A stretch of DNA of 41,761 nucleotides from Zygnema cylindricum (taxonomy: Eukaryota; Streptophyta; Zygnematophyceae; Zygnematales; Zygnemataceae): positions 292,472 to 334,232 of the forward strand of contig JBBHKE010001039.1 in assembly GCA_037447655.1 (NCBI GenBank), read 5' to 3'. Made by a program: the position numbers and the translations under genes. Below, piece after piece: positions 17,726 through 26,470 of the stretch (positions within the stretch are counted from its first letter, which is position 1; each line of letters starts with the position of its first letter). The notes under the pieces are model-generated. The model was given only the letters and a program-made list of their open reading frames with translations. It was not told the DNA's origin and made no database searches.

Positions 17726-18175
17726 GAGATTTCGGACTTAGTCATTTTTTTGTGCAGGATGATTTTTCGTAGAAATGTTTTTAGTGTGGTATCTAAGTTC
17801 GAAGGGAGTACACGGGGTCAGTACACTCCAGGCACACGTGTCGGTCCGTGGAGAAGTCAAGATTGTGTGTTCTGGGTGATGAAAAGTACAATTTCGTTTG
17901 TGGACCAGGTTTACACGAGGAGGTTCACCTTCGGTGATGATAGAATGCACGGACGGCCACCGTCATTTTTGGAAGAGAAATATATAATGCGACGTCATTT
18001 CAGCAGGCGAACTTTGACCGCGTACTATTTCATTTAATCGGTTGCTAGTTTTAGGTTGTTGTAAATATTTGTGTACGGTTGAAGGCGCAGATTTGGTTTG
18101 ATAATGTTTAGCGTACTGGTCTATCAACGGTGTAGATCAGTTGAAGGTTCACTTGTATATATATATGACTTAGAA
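17726..18175 (+). other. Probable degenerate LTR before repeat C3
   Basis: No credible gene; the 110-residue ORF at 17,705-18,037 overlaps this stretch and matches nothing. The layout resembles the end of a D-type LTR: a GACGGCCACCGTC palindrome, TGTAAATATTTGTG and GTATATATATATGACTTAG directly before C3. It is too diverged for a firm call. Confidence 0.35.
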
Positions 18176-18360
18176 TATTTTTGGAGTTAGGACTTCCTTG
18201 TATGGAAAAAAGTGCAAACAATTTTTAGGGGTTTTTGAAGTACAAGATCATTGTGATCTTTGGGCATAACCTTGTGAAATTTTGCATGTGGTGTCTTTGT
18301 TATATACTCTATATTGTGGCAAATTTGCAGACCTAGGATGAATTTAGCTTGCTTGGGGCT
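18176..18360 (+). repeat. Repeat C, copy 3, left part
   Basis: Resembles C1 and C2 at GTGAAATTTTGCATG, ATATTGTGGCAAATTTGCAG and GCTTGGGGCT, then is cut by the 1.43 kb insertion. Confidence 0.55.
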
Positions 18361-19792
18361 TGTCGAGCGTGCCGGAGTAACGTAAGGGAAGAGCCCACAG
18401 CCCGGAGTTGTCGGCATATGAGTCCTCCAAATAGCCCCAAAATGTGAATGCTCCCCAGAATGATGAACATGCCCACTGTTGCCCACATCCCTCCCATAGA
18501 TATGCATGCAAAAGAGGAGAGACGCTTGGATTAAGCGAACGAGATCCCCTCCCCCTTCCTTCCCCCATGACGGAAAGGGATTTGAGTCTCGGTAATCAGG
18601 TTGATAACCCAATTTTTTCCCTACGGGAAGTCTATAGCACTTGTTCCCTCAAAACCCGCTGTCTCGATCCGGGGGGGTTCCGATTTACTCCGGGTTTGTG
18701 ACTCCAAAGCAAAAGAGAACTCCAAACGAAGACACAAATGCACTATGACGTAGATATATATATCAATAAATATGATTGGCTTTCCAGATTTAACAATATC
18801 ACCTAGTCCCATAAAAGAGAATAAAAGATAAAAAATGTGAATTATTACGAAACATGCTTAACATACCCCAGTAATTAACGATGACAATTAGAAAGCGGCG
18901 ACCCCTCCCCCGGATAGTCTCGTCAATAAGTATGGTACTCCCGCAAACTTCGGTGTCCGCAGCTCGGAACCAACCAGACTATTCTCGGTTCAAACAGCAA
19001 AAAGTCGCAAAATCACCCAAAAAGGAAGATAGTGCCAACTACCCGCTCGGACTGTGATTTTCACAAAAGACAGAATCATAACCAAGTTGGCAATAGAGTC
19101 AAAAACAAGACAAAGATTCTCCAAAAGAAGGTTTGTTGGAATTTTTGAGGGTTTTCACAGGAGATAGTACTGAAAAGCAACCTGTCTCCTTCGACCCCAA
19201 GGGCCTTATACATCAAATTTTTGTCAAATTGCAGAACCAAAAGTCAAAGTTACGCTATTCACCAACGAGCGGCTAGTGTAATTGAACTGACATAAGAAAA
19301 ATTAATCCGTACTACACTTGGGGCAAAAAGTTCTGCTCCGGACTGTAGCTGGATCCGCGGCCAAAAGTAATTATTTGGTCCACTATCATAAGACAAAGTC
19401 CTGATAAAAACACTAACTTGCCAGACTTTGACCTAATGTATTTAATAGACCAGCAGTCAGTTGAACCTGAACTAAATTCCAACTAACGGCTAACACCATA
19501 ATCTAAATGCAAATCCGAGAAGTTACGTGGCAATCCACAATGTACCCCCCCACGGGGGCTGTTGGAAACTAGTCCTATGTAACGGAATTGCGATCTTTGA
19601 GACGGTAGAGCTTTGTTGTCCGGCCTCCGTTAGGCGCGAAATAAAGTGCGTTCCGCTCAGTTTAGGAAATATAAAGATCTTGTCTTGTATGGTGCACTTA
19701 CTCCTCCGTACTCTGAAGATCGTACAGTTTAACAAAAGCCCGGAAATCCTTGGTGATATAAAGGTATGTCTGAAAAGCACACGAGCTTGACA
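18361..19792. mobile_element. 1.43 kb TG...CA insertion in repeat C3, type unknown
   Basis: It interrupts C3 between GGGGCT and TGCTTCATTGTGAAG. The ends TGTCGAGCGTG and CACACGAGCTTGACA are imperfect inverted repeats. It is richer in G and C than its surroundings and has no plausible gene on either strand; ORFs at 18,187-18,612 (minus) and 19,523-19,790 match nothing. A solo LTR, which would read TGTCAAGC...CTCGACA on the minus strand, or a TIR element are both possible. The flanking repeat is only GGCT/TGCT. Confidence 0.5.
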
Positions 19793-19854
19793 TGCTTCAT
19801 TGTGAAGTTGGTCTTTTGTGGGATTTCTTGAGAGCTTCCTCTTTTTTCATTGAA
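19793..19854 (+). repeat. Repeat C, copy 3, right part
   Basis: TGCTTCATTGTGAAGTTGGTC resumes the C repeat; the match to C1 and C2 is soon lost. Confidence 0.5.
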
Positions 19855-20587
19855 TAGTGTTGGGTATCGAAGAACTTTTGTCGATACTCGATAAATATCG
19901 AATTTCAAGTACCCGATTATCGATATATCGTTTCGATATATCGAAAATCAAAATAACGCGATATATCGCCGATATATCATATCGCCAATATATCGAGGCA
20001 ATAAAAAAAAAATGAAAATTTTCATTGGTCTCCAAAGTCACCAGCCTTCGGACAAGGTGAGCGTAAAATCTTTGCCGAAAAGAAATACAGTTTTTTCCTG
20101 AAAGTTTGCAGAGTGAAAGAGATCCTCTCGATCTGAGGTACATTGACGCAGCAGAGGCCTCGGTTACATCGCGTATCTTCTGTAAACAAGATTTTGACAT
20201 ACGTGTTTTGATTTGAGGGTTCCTCGAAGCGACGATCAACCCTAAAATCACAAAGATTCTAAAACCTACCATTTTCAGATGGAAACAGATTGCAAGGTAA
20301 TCACACAATGTACCCTCATAGATCTCCACCTGCTGACTTTCTAAAAAACCTTATTTCTTTTCGGCAAAGATTTTACGCTCACCTTATCTGAAGGCATGTG
20401 ACTTTGGAGACCTGTGAAAATTTTCATTTTTTTTTTTTAAATGCCTCGATATATCGGCGATACGATATATTGGCGATATATCGCGATATTTTGATTTTTG
20501 ATATATCGAAGCGATATATTGATTATTGGGTACCTGAAATTCGATATACATCGAATATCGGTAAAAGGTCCTCGATACCCAACATTA
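19855..20587. mobile_element. Foldback element with about 237-bp inverted arms
   Basis: The ends are TAGTGTTGGGTATCGA and, on the other strand, TAATGTTGGGTATCGA. The left arm (19,855-20,091) and right arm (20,351-20,587) are inverted copies; one inner stretch, the 34 bp from 20,056 beginning AAGGTGAGCG, has a perfect complement on the right. The arms are rich in ATATCG. The end form TA(G/A)TG recalls hAT elements, but an 8-bp target duplication is not evident. The 260-bp centre and the minus-strand 160-residue ORF across the left arm show no transposase. Confidence 0.75.
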
Positions 20588-21068
20588 CACCGTGACTCGT
20601 TATTAGCCTTATGTACGCTATATCGGCACCCCAAAATTTCGACATTGATACCTTAAGTAGAGTAAATTACACTATTTAAGGACGTGGACCATAATCTGCC
20701 ACGTCTCCTGGCACTAAATTAGAGTTATTGACGCTAATTTTTTCTTTACACTAATAATTTGGATACGCTAATAACGATTCAAGGTGTAGTCTACGCTTCG
20801 GTGTGTGGGAGTTCACACGAAACGAAATTTATCAAACTAAATAAATCACCGCACATAAAGTGCGCACTAAGCGCCCACCAATTAAATCGCGTCTATACGC
20901 GGAACAACAAAGTAGCAAAGTACAAACCAAACGTACACACCAAACGACCACAGTGCTAATCTTGATTTTCGCCAAACCGAATCTATGTGAGCGAGACCAA
21001 GAATCTACGAAACAATCTCCTAAACATAATGACTCCAAACCAAACAAGGACCACACGCTGTACAAAAT
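20588..21068. other. Unassigned AT-rich DNA
   Basis: No recognisable gene or repeat. A possible retroelement remnant: the minus strand has a TTAAATAG TATA-like site near 20,670. The 156-residue ORF starting at 20,860 runs through the N gap and is dominated by the 33-bp repeat. Confidence 0.3.
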
Positions 21069-21171
21069 GACAATCTACAAGGACCACACACTTAAAGAAA
21101 CGACAATCTACAAGGACCACACACTTAAAGAAACGACAATCTACAAGGACCACACACTTAAAGAAACGACA
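21069..21171 (+). repeat. 33-bp tandem repeat ending at an assembly gap
   Basis: Three full copies start at 21,069, 21,102 and 21,135, with a fourth starting at 21,168 when the N run begins. Unit landmarks are GACAATCTACAAGGACCACA and CTTAAAGAAAC. A degenerate copy precedes it near 21,050. Confidence 0.85.
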
Positions 21172-21181
21172 NNNNNNNNNN
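21172..21181. other. Assembly gap (10 N)
   Basis: Ten N bases directly after the tandem repeat, so the true repeat length is unknown. Confidence 0.99.
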
Positions 21182-21439
21182 TTAAACGAGGGGACTCGTC
21201 ATTCAATACCTCCCAGTTTCAACTGGAAAACATGTCTTCGAGAGACCCTCTCTCCCAGGATAGAAGATTAAAAAGATTCAGGATAGAGAGAGTGTCTGAG
21301 ATAGATGACTACATGCGTTGGTTAGTCTAAAGTCAAGGCATGCGTTTTCATGTCGACGGCCACATGAAATACATGCCTGTAACATGCTGTACCGGATTTA
21401 CAGGTGTGCAGAGTCTGTGAGAGAGATAGGACTTAGAAA
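21182..21439. other. Unassigned DNA before the B-like LTR
   Basis: No gene seen. It contains a GAGACCCTCTCTCCCAGGATAG phrase echoed at 21,450 (GACCCTCTCTCCCAGAGAG), so it may be a duplicated or upstream part of the same LTR. Confidence 0.3.
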
Positions 21440-21708
21440 AATTAGAAGATAGGACCCTCTCTCCCAGAGAGCTTCTGTACAAAAGGTCAACTTTGACCCT
21501 CCATAACTTACTGCTCAGGGGAGCAAATTCAGAGATTATTTTTGCTATCGACTCAGGGGAGTCTTGTCTTCACATGGGTGTAGGTGATCAGAGTTTTTGT
21601 CTGCCAGGGTGGCAGTTATTTTTGCTTAAACACAAAGGGGTCAGGATTATCCTAGAGGCTTCTTGGAAGCTGTCCACTCTGAGGACTTATGGAGGTCTCA
21701 GAGTTTCA
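21440..21708 (+). mobile_element. Partial LTR related to element B
   Basis: Parallels the last third of the B LTR in order: a CTCTGAGAG-type block, TCAACTTTGACCCTCCATAACT, CAAATTCAGAGATTATTTTTGC, GACTCAGGGGAGTC and a G-rich AGGGTGGCAG block, ending GTTTCA (B ends ATTTCA). A2 coding sequence follows at once, so this LTR end lies inside the A2 pol gene. Confidence 0.55.
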
Positions 21709-22760
21709 TACAGGTACTATAGATAGTAGCAAAATATACCGCATGGATATAGCTAATACCATGGAGAATGATGTTTTGTACTCCGGTGTTTTGCACTCAG
21801 ATGAGTTGTGGCATAAAAGATTAGGCCATGTTAATTATGATAGTTTGAGGAAAATGGTCATTGCTGGAAAAATAAAGGGTTTATCAACCACAGATGGGCC
21901 GGTCAAAACTTGCGATGGTTGCGCTTTAGGCAAAATCCACAGATTGCCATTTCCTAAGGAGTCTGAGCATCGGCCAACGAAACTTTTACAACAAATTCAT
22001 TCGGATGTCTTTGGTCCTGCGAAAGTTCCATCTGCCGGAGGGATGAAATATATGGTCACCTTCACAGATGATTTCTCCAGGTTTACAAAAGTTTACTTCA
22101 TGAAGGAGAAGAGTGAAGTGTTTAGTCACTTCAAACACTATAAAGCATGAGCTGAAAAACTTCATAATACATCTATTTTACAGCTCAGATCGGACAATGG
22201 TGGTGAATATACATCGAAAGAATTTGAAACCTTTTTACTTGAGGAAGGCATTAGTCATCTATTGACTGTTCCATATTCACCGGAACAAAATGTGGTGTCG
22301 AAAAGATTGAATAGAACTCTCACGCAAAGCTCTAGATCTATGCTCGTAGATAAAAATGTGGATCCCAAATTCTGGGCTAAGGCTCTAAATTGTGCAGTTT
22401 ATATTAAAAATAGGATAGGATTAAGATCGGTAGAAACAACTCCTTACGAAATCTGGACAGGTAGCAAACCAGATGTTAGCCATTTCAAGGTCTTTGATAG
22501 TCAATGCTTTATATTGGATACGTCTACAGATAGATGGAAAATGGAACCGAAAGGATTACCGGGTATTGTGTTAGGATATGATGATCACTCAAAAGGCTAT
22601 AGAGTCTTTGTGTTTGAAAGGCAGAAAATAGTTGTAGCTAGAAACATCATTGTAAAGGATGAACTAGACTCCATAGATTTATTTCAAATGACAGAGCAGC
22701 AAAAGCAACAAAAATTACAGGAGTATGTCATCTTAGATTCCATACAGGAAATTGTCCAGC
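21709..22760 (+). pseudogene. A2 GAG-pre-integrase and integrase pseudogene
   Basis: The frame opens at the LTR junction with DSSKIYRMDIANT and continues LWHKRLGHVNYDSL and CDGCALGKIHRLPF (zinc-binding pre-integrase segment). The core has HSDVFGP (Asp at 22,004), RSDNGGEYTSKEF (Asp at 22,193) and NVVSKRLNRT, where the residue exactly 36 codons after the second Asp is Lys (22,301) and not the catalytic Glu. One in-frame stop (TGA, 22,148) interrupts an otherwise open frame to 22,907. The C-terminal part includes YEIWTGSKPDVSHFKVF and LGYDDHSKGYRVFVFE. Protease and gag of A2 are absent from the window. Confidence 0.9.
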
Positions 22761-22847
22761 TGATTCCACAATCTCCGGTAATGACTCTGGCGTCAGACTC
22801 TCTCCAACTTCCTCACCAACTTCGGTTCCAGACGGACCAAGAGCAGT

Positions 22848-22937
22848 CAATACACACGGATCGCAACCAGCGCAATCACGAACACACAGATCGCAACCAG
22901 CGCAATTAGCAAGATACGCATCGCCACCAGCGGAATC
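22848..22937 (+). repeat. Three 30-bp in-frame repeats in the A2 integrase-RT linker
   Basis: GATCGCAACCAGCGCAAT begins at 22,859 and 22,889, with a diverged third copy at 22,919. The period of 30 keeps the frame and gives HTDRNQRN-type 10-residue repeats. A TAG stop sits in the second (22,907). Confidence 0.75.
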
Positions 22938-23095
22938 AGCGCAATGCGCGGGATCCGACGATCTCAGCCTCAGAATTTCCGGGGGGAAGAAGATCAAGCA
23001 GCCGCCTGCAAGCAAGCTCTCACTTTGCCTACTCGGCAGTCTCATGGGAGCCCTTGACCATCCAAGAGGCCTTCTCATCACTAGAGCGGAATCAC

Positions 23096-24150
23096 TAGAT
23101 TGAGGCGGCAAATGACGAAATGAACTCGATCATGGAGGCTCAAACATGGGAGCTCGTGGACCTTCCTCCGGACCGAAAAGCGATCGGCAGCAAATGGGTT
23201 TTCAAGGTGAAGTTAAATCCCGATAACACCATTGAACGCTAAAAGACCAAACTTATGGCGAACGGGTACAATCAAAAGGAAGGAATCGATTTTGAAGAAA
23301 CATTTTCTCCGGTTGTAAGATTTCCAACAGTTAGGATTTTGTTGTCCCTAGCTGCTATAGAAGATATGGAAATTCATCAGATGGATGTAAAAACGGCCTT
23401 TTTGCATGGAGAACTAGAAGAGACAATTTACATGCAGCAGCCTGAAAAGTATGTGGAACCAGGAAAAGAGCACTTAGTATGCAAGTTGCTAAAATCTTTG
23501 TACAGCCTAAAACAGGCCCCCAAATAGTGGAATATAAAGCTTGATGAATTCTTGACTAGTCTAGGATTTCAAATGATAAGTTCTGATCACTCTGTCTACG
23601 TTTTAAATGGTGAAATTGGGATAGTGTATATAGCAGTATATGTAGATGATTTGCTATAAATTAGCAAATCAATGGCTGAAATTAACAAAATCAAAACTGC
23701 TCTAAACTCATGGTTCGAGATGAAAGACCTCGGTGAGGCAAAATATATTTTGGGTATCCAAGTAGAGAGGGACAGAAATAAGAAAATAATAAAATTGACT
23801 CAAAAAGAGGCTATAGGAAACATGTTAGATGAGTACGGAATGCGGGGGGCAAAAGGATGTTTAACTCCAATAGAGTTTCGGCAGAAGTTAGAGGGAGAAG
23901 AGACAGAACCAGGTGTCATTGTTAACGAGTATTTAGAATCACGGGAGAATGATCATGTGACAATAATACCTTATAGATAGATACTGGGAAGCTTAATATA
24001 CTTCATGAACTGTACCCGTCCTGACATTGCTGCGGTAGTCAGGTACCTGAGTAGGAGTCTAAAAAATCCGAGAAAATCTGATCTTGATGCAACAAAGAGA
24101 GTCTTAAGATATTTGGCAGGAACTAAAGATCTCAAACTCACTCTAGGCGG
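23096..24150 (+). pseudogene. A2 reverse transcriptase pseudogene
   Basis: Same frame as the integrase. [46 protein letters not shown] and LYSLKQAPK are standard copia RT blocks, and the YVDD active-site box is intact (23,639-23,650). DLGEAKYILGIQVERD follows. Premature stops at 23,096, 23,240, 23,525, 23,657 and 23,978 would each truncate the product. By comparison with A1 and the surrounding motif, 23,525 and 23,978 replace glutamine codons, consistent with C-to-T changes. Confidence 0.9.
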
Positions 24151-24624
24151 AGGAGATGTCAAGCTGCAAACATGGAGTGATGCAAGCTATGGCGACATGC
24201 CAAACCGGAAATCCACCACGGGATTCGTTCTACAAATTGGGAACGGTACTTGCTGTTGGAGCAGCAAACTTCAAAAGGTTAGTGCACAGTCGACAATGGA
24301 GTCAGAATATATGGCAGCAAGCTCGGCCTTCAAAGAACTCTTATGGGTAAAATCCATGTACAAGAACTAGGATACATGCAAGCTGGTCCACAGGTGATCT
24401 GGTGTGATAACCAGGCTGCCATTGCCATTGCTTCTAACCCGAGTCATCACTTCAAAAGCAAGCACATGGATGTACGATTACACTTTGTAAGAGAAAAAGT
24501 GTTCTCTAGAGTGATTAAATTATGTTATTTACCAGATGCAAAAATGATTGCTGATATGCTCACTAAAGCTCTTCCTGCTCCTAAGCTGAAGTATTGTAGG
24601 GACGTAGTGGGATTAAGTGAATAG
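24151..24624 (+). pseudogene. A2 RNase H pseudogene
   Basis: SDASYGDMPNRKSTTGFV (catalytic Asp), STMESEYMAASSAFKELLW (catalytic Glu) and WCDNQAAIAIA (catalytic Asp) are all legible. A one-base deletion near 24,357 moves the last part into another frame (24,343-24,624), which ends normally after KLKYCRDVVGLSE. The stop at 24,622 is the natural end of pol. RNase H would remove the RNA strand during reverse transcription. Confidence 0.9.
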
Positions 24625-24769
24625 TTGAATTGATGCACTGCTATACTGCCACTTTGCGATAAATCCACCATTAAGATATAGTGGGACTAGGTGATTTGCT
24701 AATTGCTATACTACTATACTGCGGTGCTGCGCTAGTTTATCACTGCAGCTGCGCTTGGATACTGAGTCT
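24625..24769 (+). other. A2 3' untranslated interior
   Basis: Non-coding, with repeated GCTATACTGC/GCTATACTAC motifs like those before the LTRs of D1 and D2. Confidence 0.6.
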
Positions 24770-24810
24770 AAAGCTTTAGGGGAGTGTGGTCTTTTTGGAA
24801 AGCTTTCAGT
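24761..24810 (+). other. A2 PPT/U3 boundary with inverted repeat
   Basis: Tract TTTAGGGGAG, LTR start TGTGGTC at 24,785. AAAGCTTT occurs on both sides (24,770-24,777 and 24,799-24,806) and is self-complementary; ACTG (24,761) and CAGT (24,807) extend the stem across a bulge. Confidence 0.6.
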
Positions 24811-25452
24811 CTCACAGCAGCGCAGCTGCTTAACAGACAAAGCAGCGCAGCTGCTATACAGACAGAGCAGCGTAGCTGCTATACAACAGAGCAGCGAAGC
24901 TGCTATACAGCAGAGCAGCTGCTATACAGCAGAGCAACTGCTATCTAGCAGAGCAGCTTCTATACAGCAGAGCAGCGCAGCAGCAAAGCTGCAACACAGA
25001 CAGGACAAGGCAACCACGATTATATTTGATATGGTTGGTACGGACAACGCAACGTCTAATATTCTTAATGTGATTCTGTACAGGATAGAGCAACTGCGAT
25101 AGATATGATTCTAGTTAGCTTAGTGAAAGCTCAGTGGTAGCTTAGTGATAGCTCAATGGTAGCTTGACAGATTAGTGGTAGCTTGGTGGTGTGATGTACC
25201 TCTCAAGTACACTGGTGTTGCCAGTTCAACACAAGTATATGACTTAGGACTCATAACATATTATGTATCCAGACTTCCAAGTAGTAAAACTGCAGACAGT
25301 TTTTGGGAAACTTCTAAATATTATTTCTTGAGTGTTGTCGGGTCAATTGTGCTATAGCTTTGGGATTTATCAGTGTTTATTCTACTCTATATTCTGATAG
25401 AGTTTTGTGAGGTTTGGATGCTTGTATAAGAAGTGGTGAGCACTTAAGAACA
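24785..25452 (+). mobile_element. LTR at the 3' end of A2
   Basis: Starts TGTGGTCTTTTTGG right after the PPT and ends AAGAACA. Its second half matches the A3 LTR. It is followed by the same primer-site candidate and gag start as A3, so it is shared between A2 and a downstream copy cut off by the satellite. Confidence 0.75.
24813..25005 (+). repeat. CAGCAGCGCAGCTGCTATACAG minisatellite in A2 LTR
   Basis: About seven imperfect copies of a 19-27 bp unit built around AGCAGCGCAGCTGCT, with the palindrome GCAGCTGC. Missing from the A3 LTR, so it expanded in this lineage. Confidence 0.75.
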
Positions 25453-25458
25453 GCTGTT

Positions 25459-25471
25459 TGGTAGGATTCTT
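25459..25471 (+). promoter_or_regulatory. Candidate primer-binding site after A2 LTR
   Basis: TGGTAGGATTCTT, identical to 11,259-11,271. Confidence 0.35.
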
Positions 25472-25492
25472 CATAGCTTCTGAGAGTGTATC

Positions 25493-25554
25493 ATGTCTAC
25501 TTCTACTACTACTGTTGCTCCTCCACCTGCACCGGTGGTTGTAGAAGAACAACA
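25493..25554 (+). pseudogene. gag: A-family gag start truncated by the satellite
   Basis: ATG at 25,493 opens MSTSTTTVAPPPAPVVVEEQ, as in A3 (11,293), and is cut after about 20 codons where GTTCGGAG of the satellite begins. Confidence 0.8.
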
Positions 25555-26390
25555 GTTCGGAGTTCATTTTACCTCTTTTTGTGACCGCGAACAATAAACG
25601 TTGTTTGTTACAAATATCTTTATTAGCGCAAACTCAAATTTGTGTTACAAACATGGTTTGGGGTCTTTTTTAACTATTTTTGTGAGCATTAACCATATAA
25701 AGTGTTTGTTACCACTATTGTTGTTAGCGCAAACACAAACTTGTGTTAAAAACATGTTTCAGAGTTTTTTTTATCTCTTTTTGTGACCGCGAACAATAAA
25801 CATTGTTTGTTACAAATATCTTTGTTAATGCAAACTCAAATTTGTGTTACCAACATGGTTTAGGGTTTTTTTTAAATATGTTTGTGAGCGTTAACAATAT
25901 AAAGTGTTTGTTACCACTATTGTTGTTATCGTAAACACAAACTTGTGTTATAAACATGGTAATGAGTTTATTTTACTTATTTTTGTGACCACGAACAATA
26001 AACGTTGTTTGTTACAAATATCTTTGTTAGCCCAAACTCTAATTTTTGTTACAAACATGGTTTCGGGTTTTTATTAACCATGTTTGTGAGCGTTAACAAT
26101 ATAAAGTGTTTGTTACCACTATTGTTGTTAGCGCAAACACAAACTTGTGTTATAAACATGGTTCTAAATATATTTTACCTCTTTTTGTGACCGCGAACAA
26201 TAAACGTTGTTTGTTACAAATATCTTTGTTAGCGCAAACTCAAATTTGTGTTACAAACATGGTTTAAGGTTTTTTTTAACTATTTTTATGAGCGTTAACA
26301 ATATAAAGTGTTTGTTACCACTATTGTTGTTAGAGAAAACACAAACTTGTGTTATAAACATGACTTAGAGTTTATTTTACCTTTTTTTGT

Positions 26391-26470
26391 GACCGCGAAC
26401 AAATTGTTGTTATCGCAAACACAAACTTATGTTATAAACATGGTTCTGAGTATGTTTTACCTCTTTTTGT
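26391..26470 (+). repeat. 80-bp truncated satellite unit, copy 1
   Basis: GACCGCGAACAA is joined to ATTGTTGTTATCGC, removing about 122 bp of a normal unit. The same junction recurs at 28,795 and 36,869. Confidence 0.85.

Noticed and set aside
17705-18037. 110-residue ORF after repeat C2
   Set aside because: It runs from the C2 end into a degenerate LTR-like region and has no recognisable motif.
18187-18612. 141-residue minus-strand ORF
   Set aside because: It crosses the boundary between repeat C3 and the 1.43 kb insertion, so it cannot be an old gene.
20425-20560. ATATCG-rich tract as a microsatellite
   Set aside because: It is one arm of the foldback element, mirrored at 19,880-20,000.
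20860-21330. 156-residue ORF
   Set aside because: It crosses the N gap and consists largely of the 33-bp tandem repeat.
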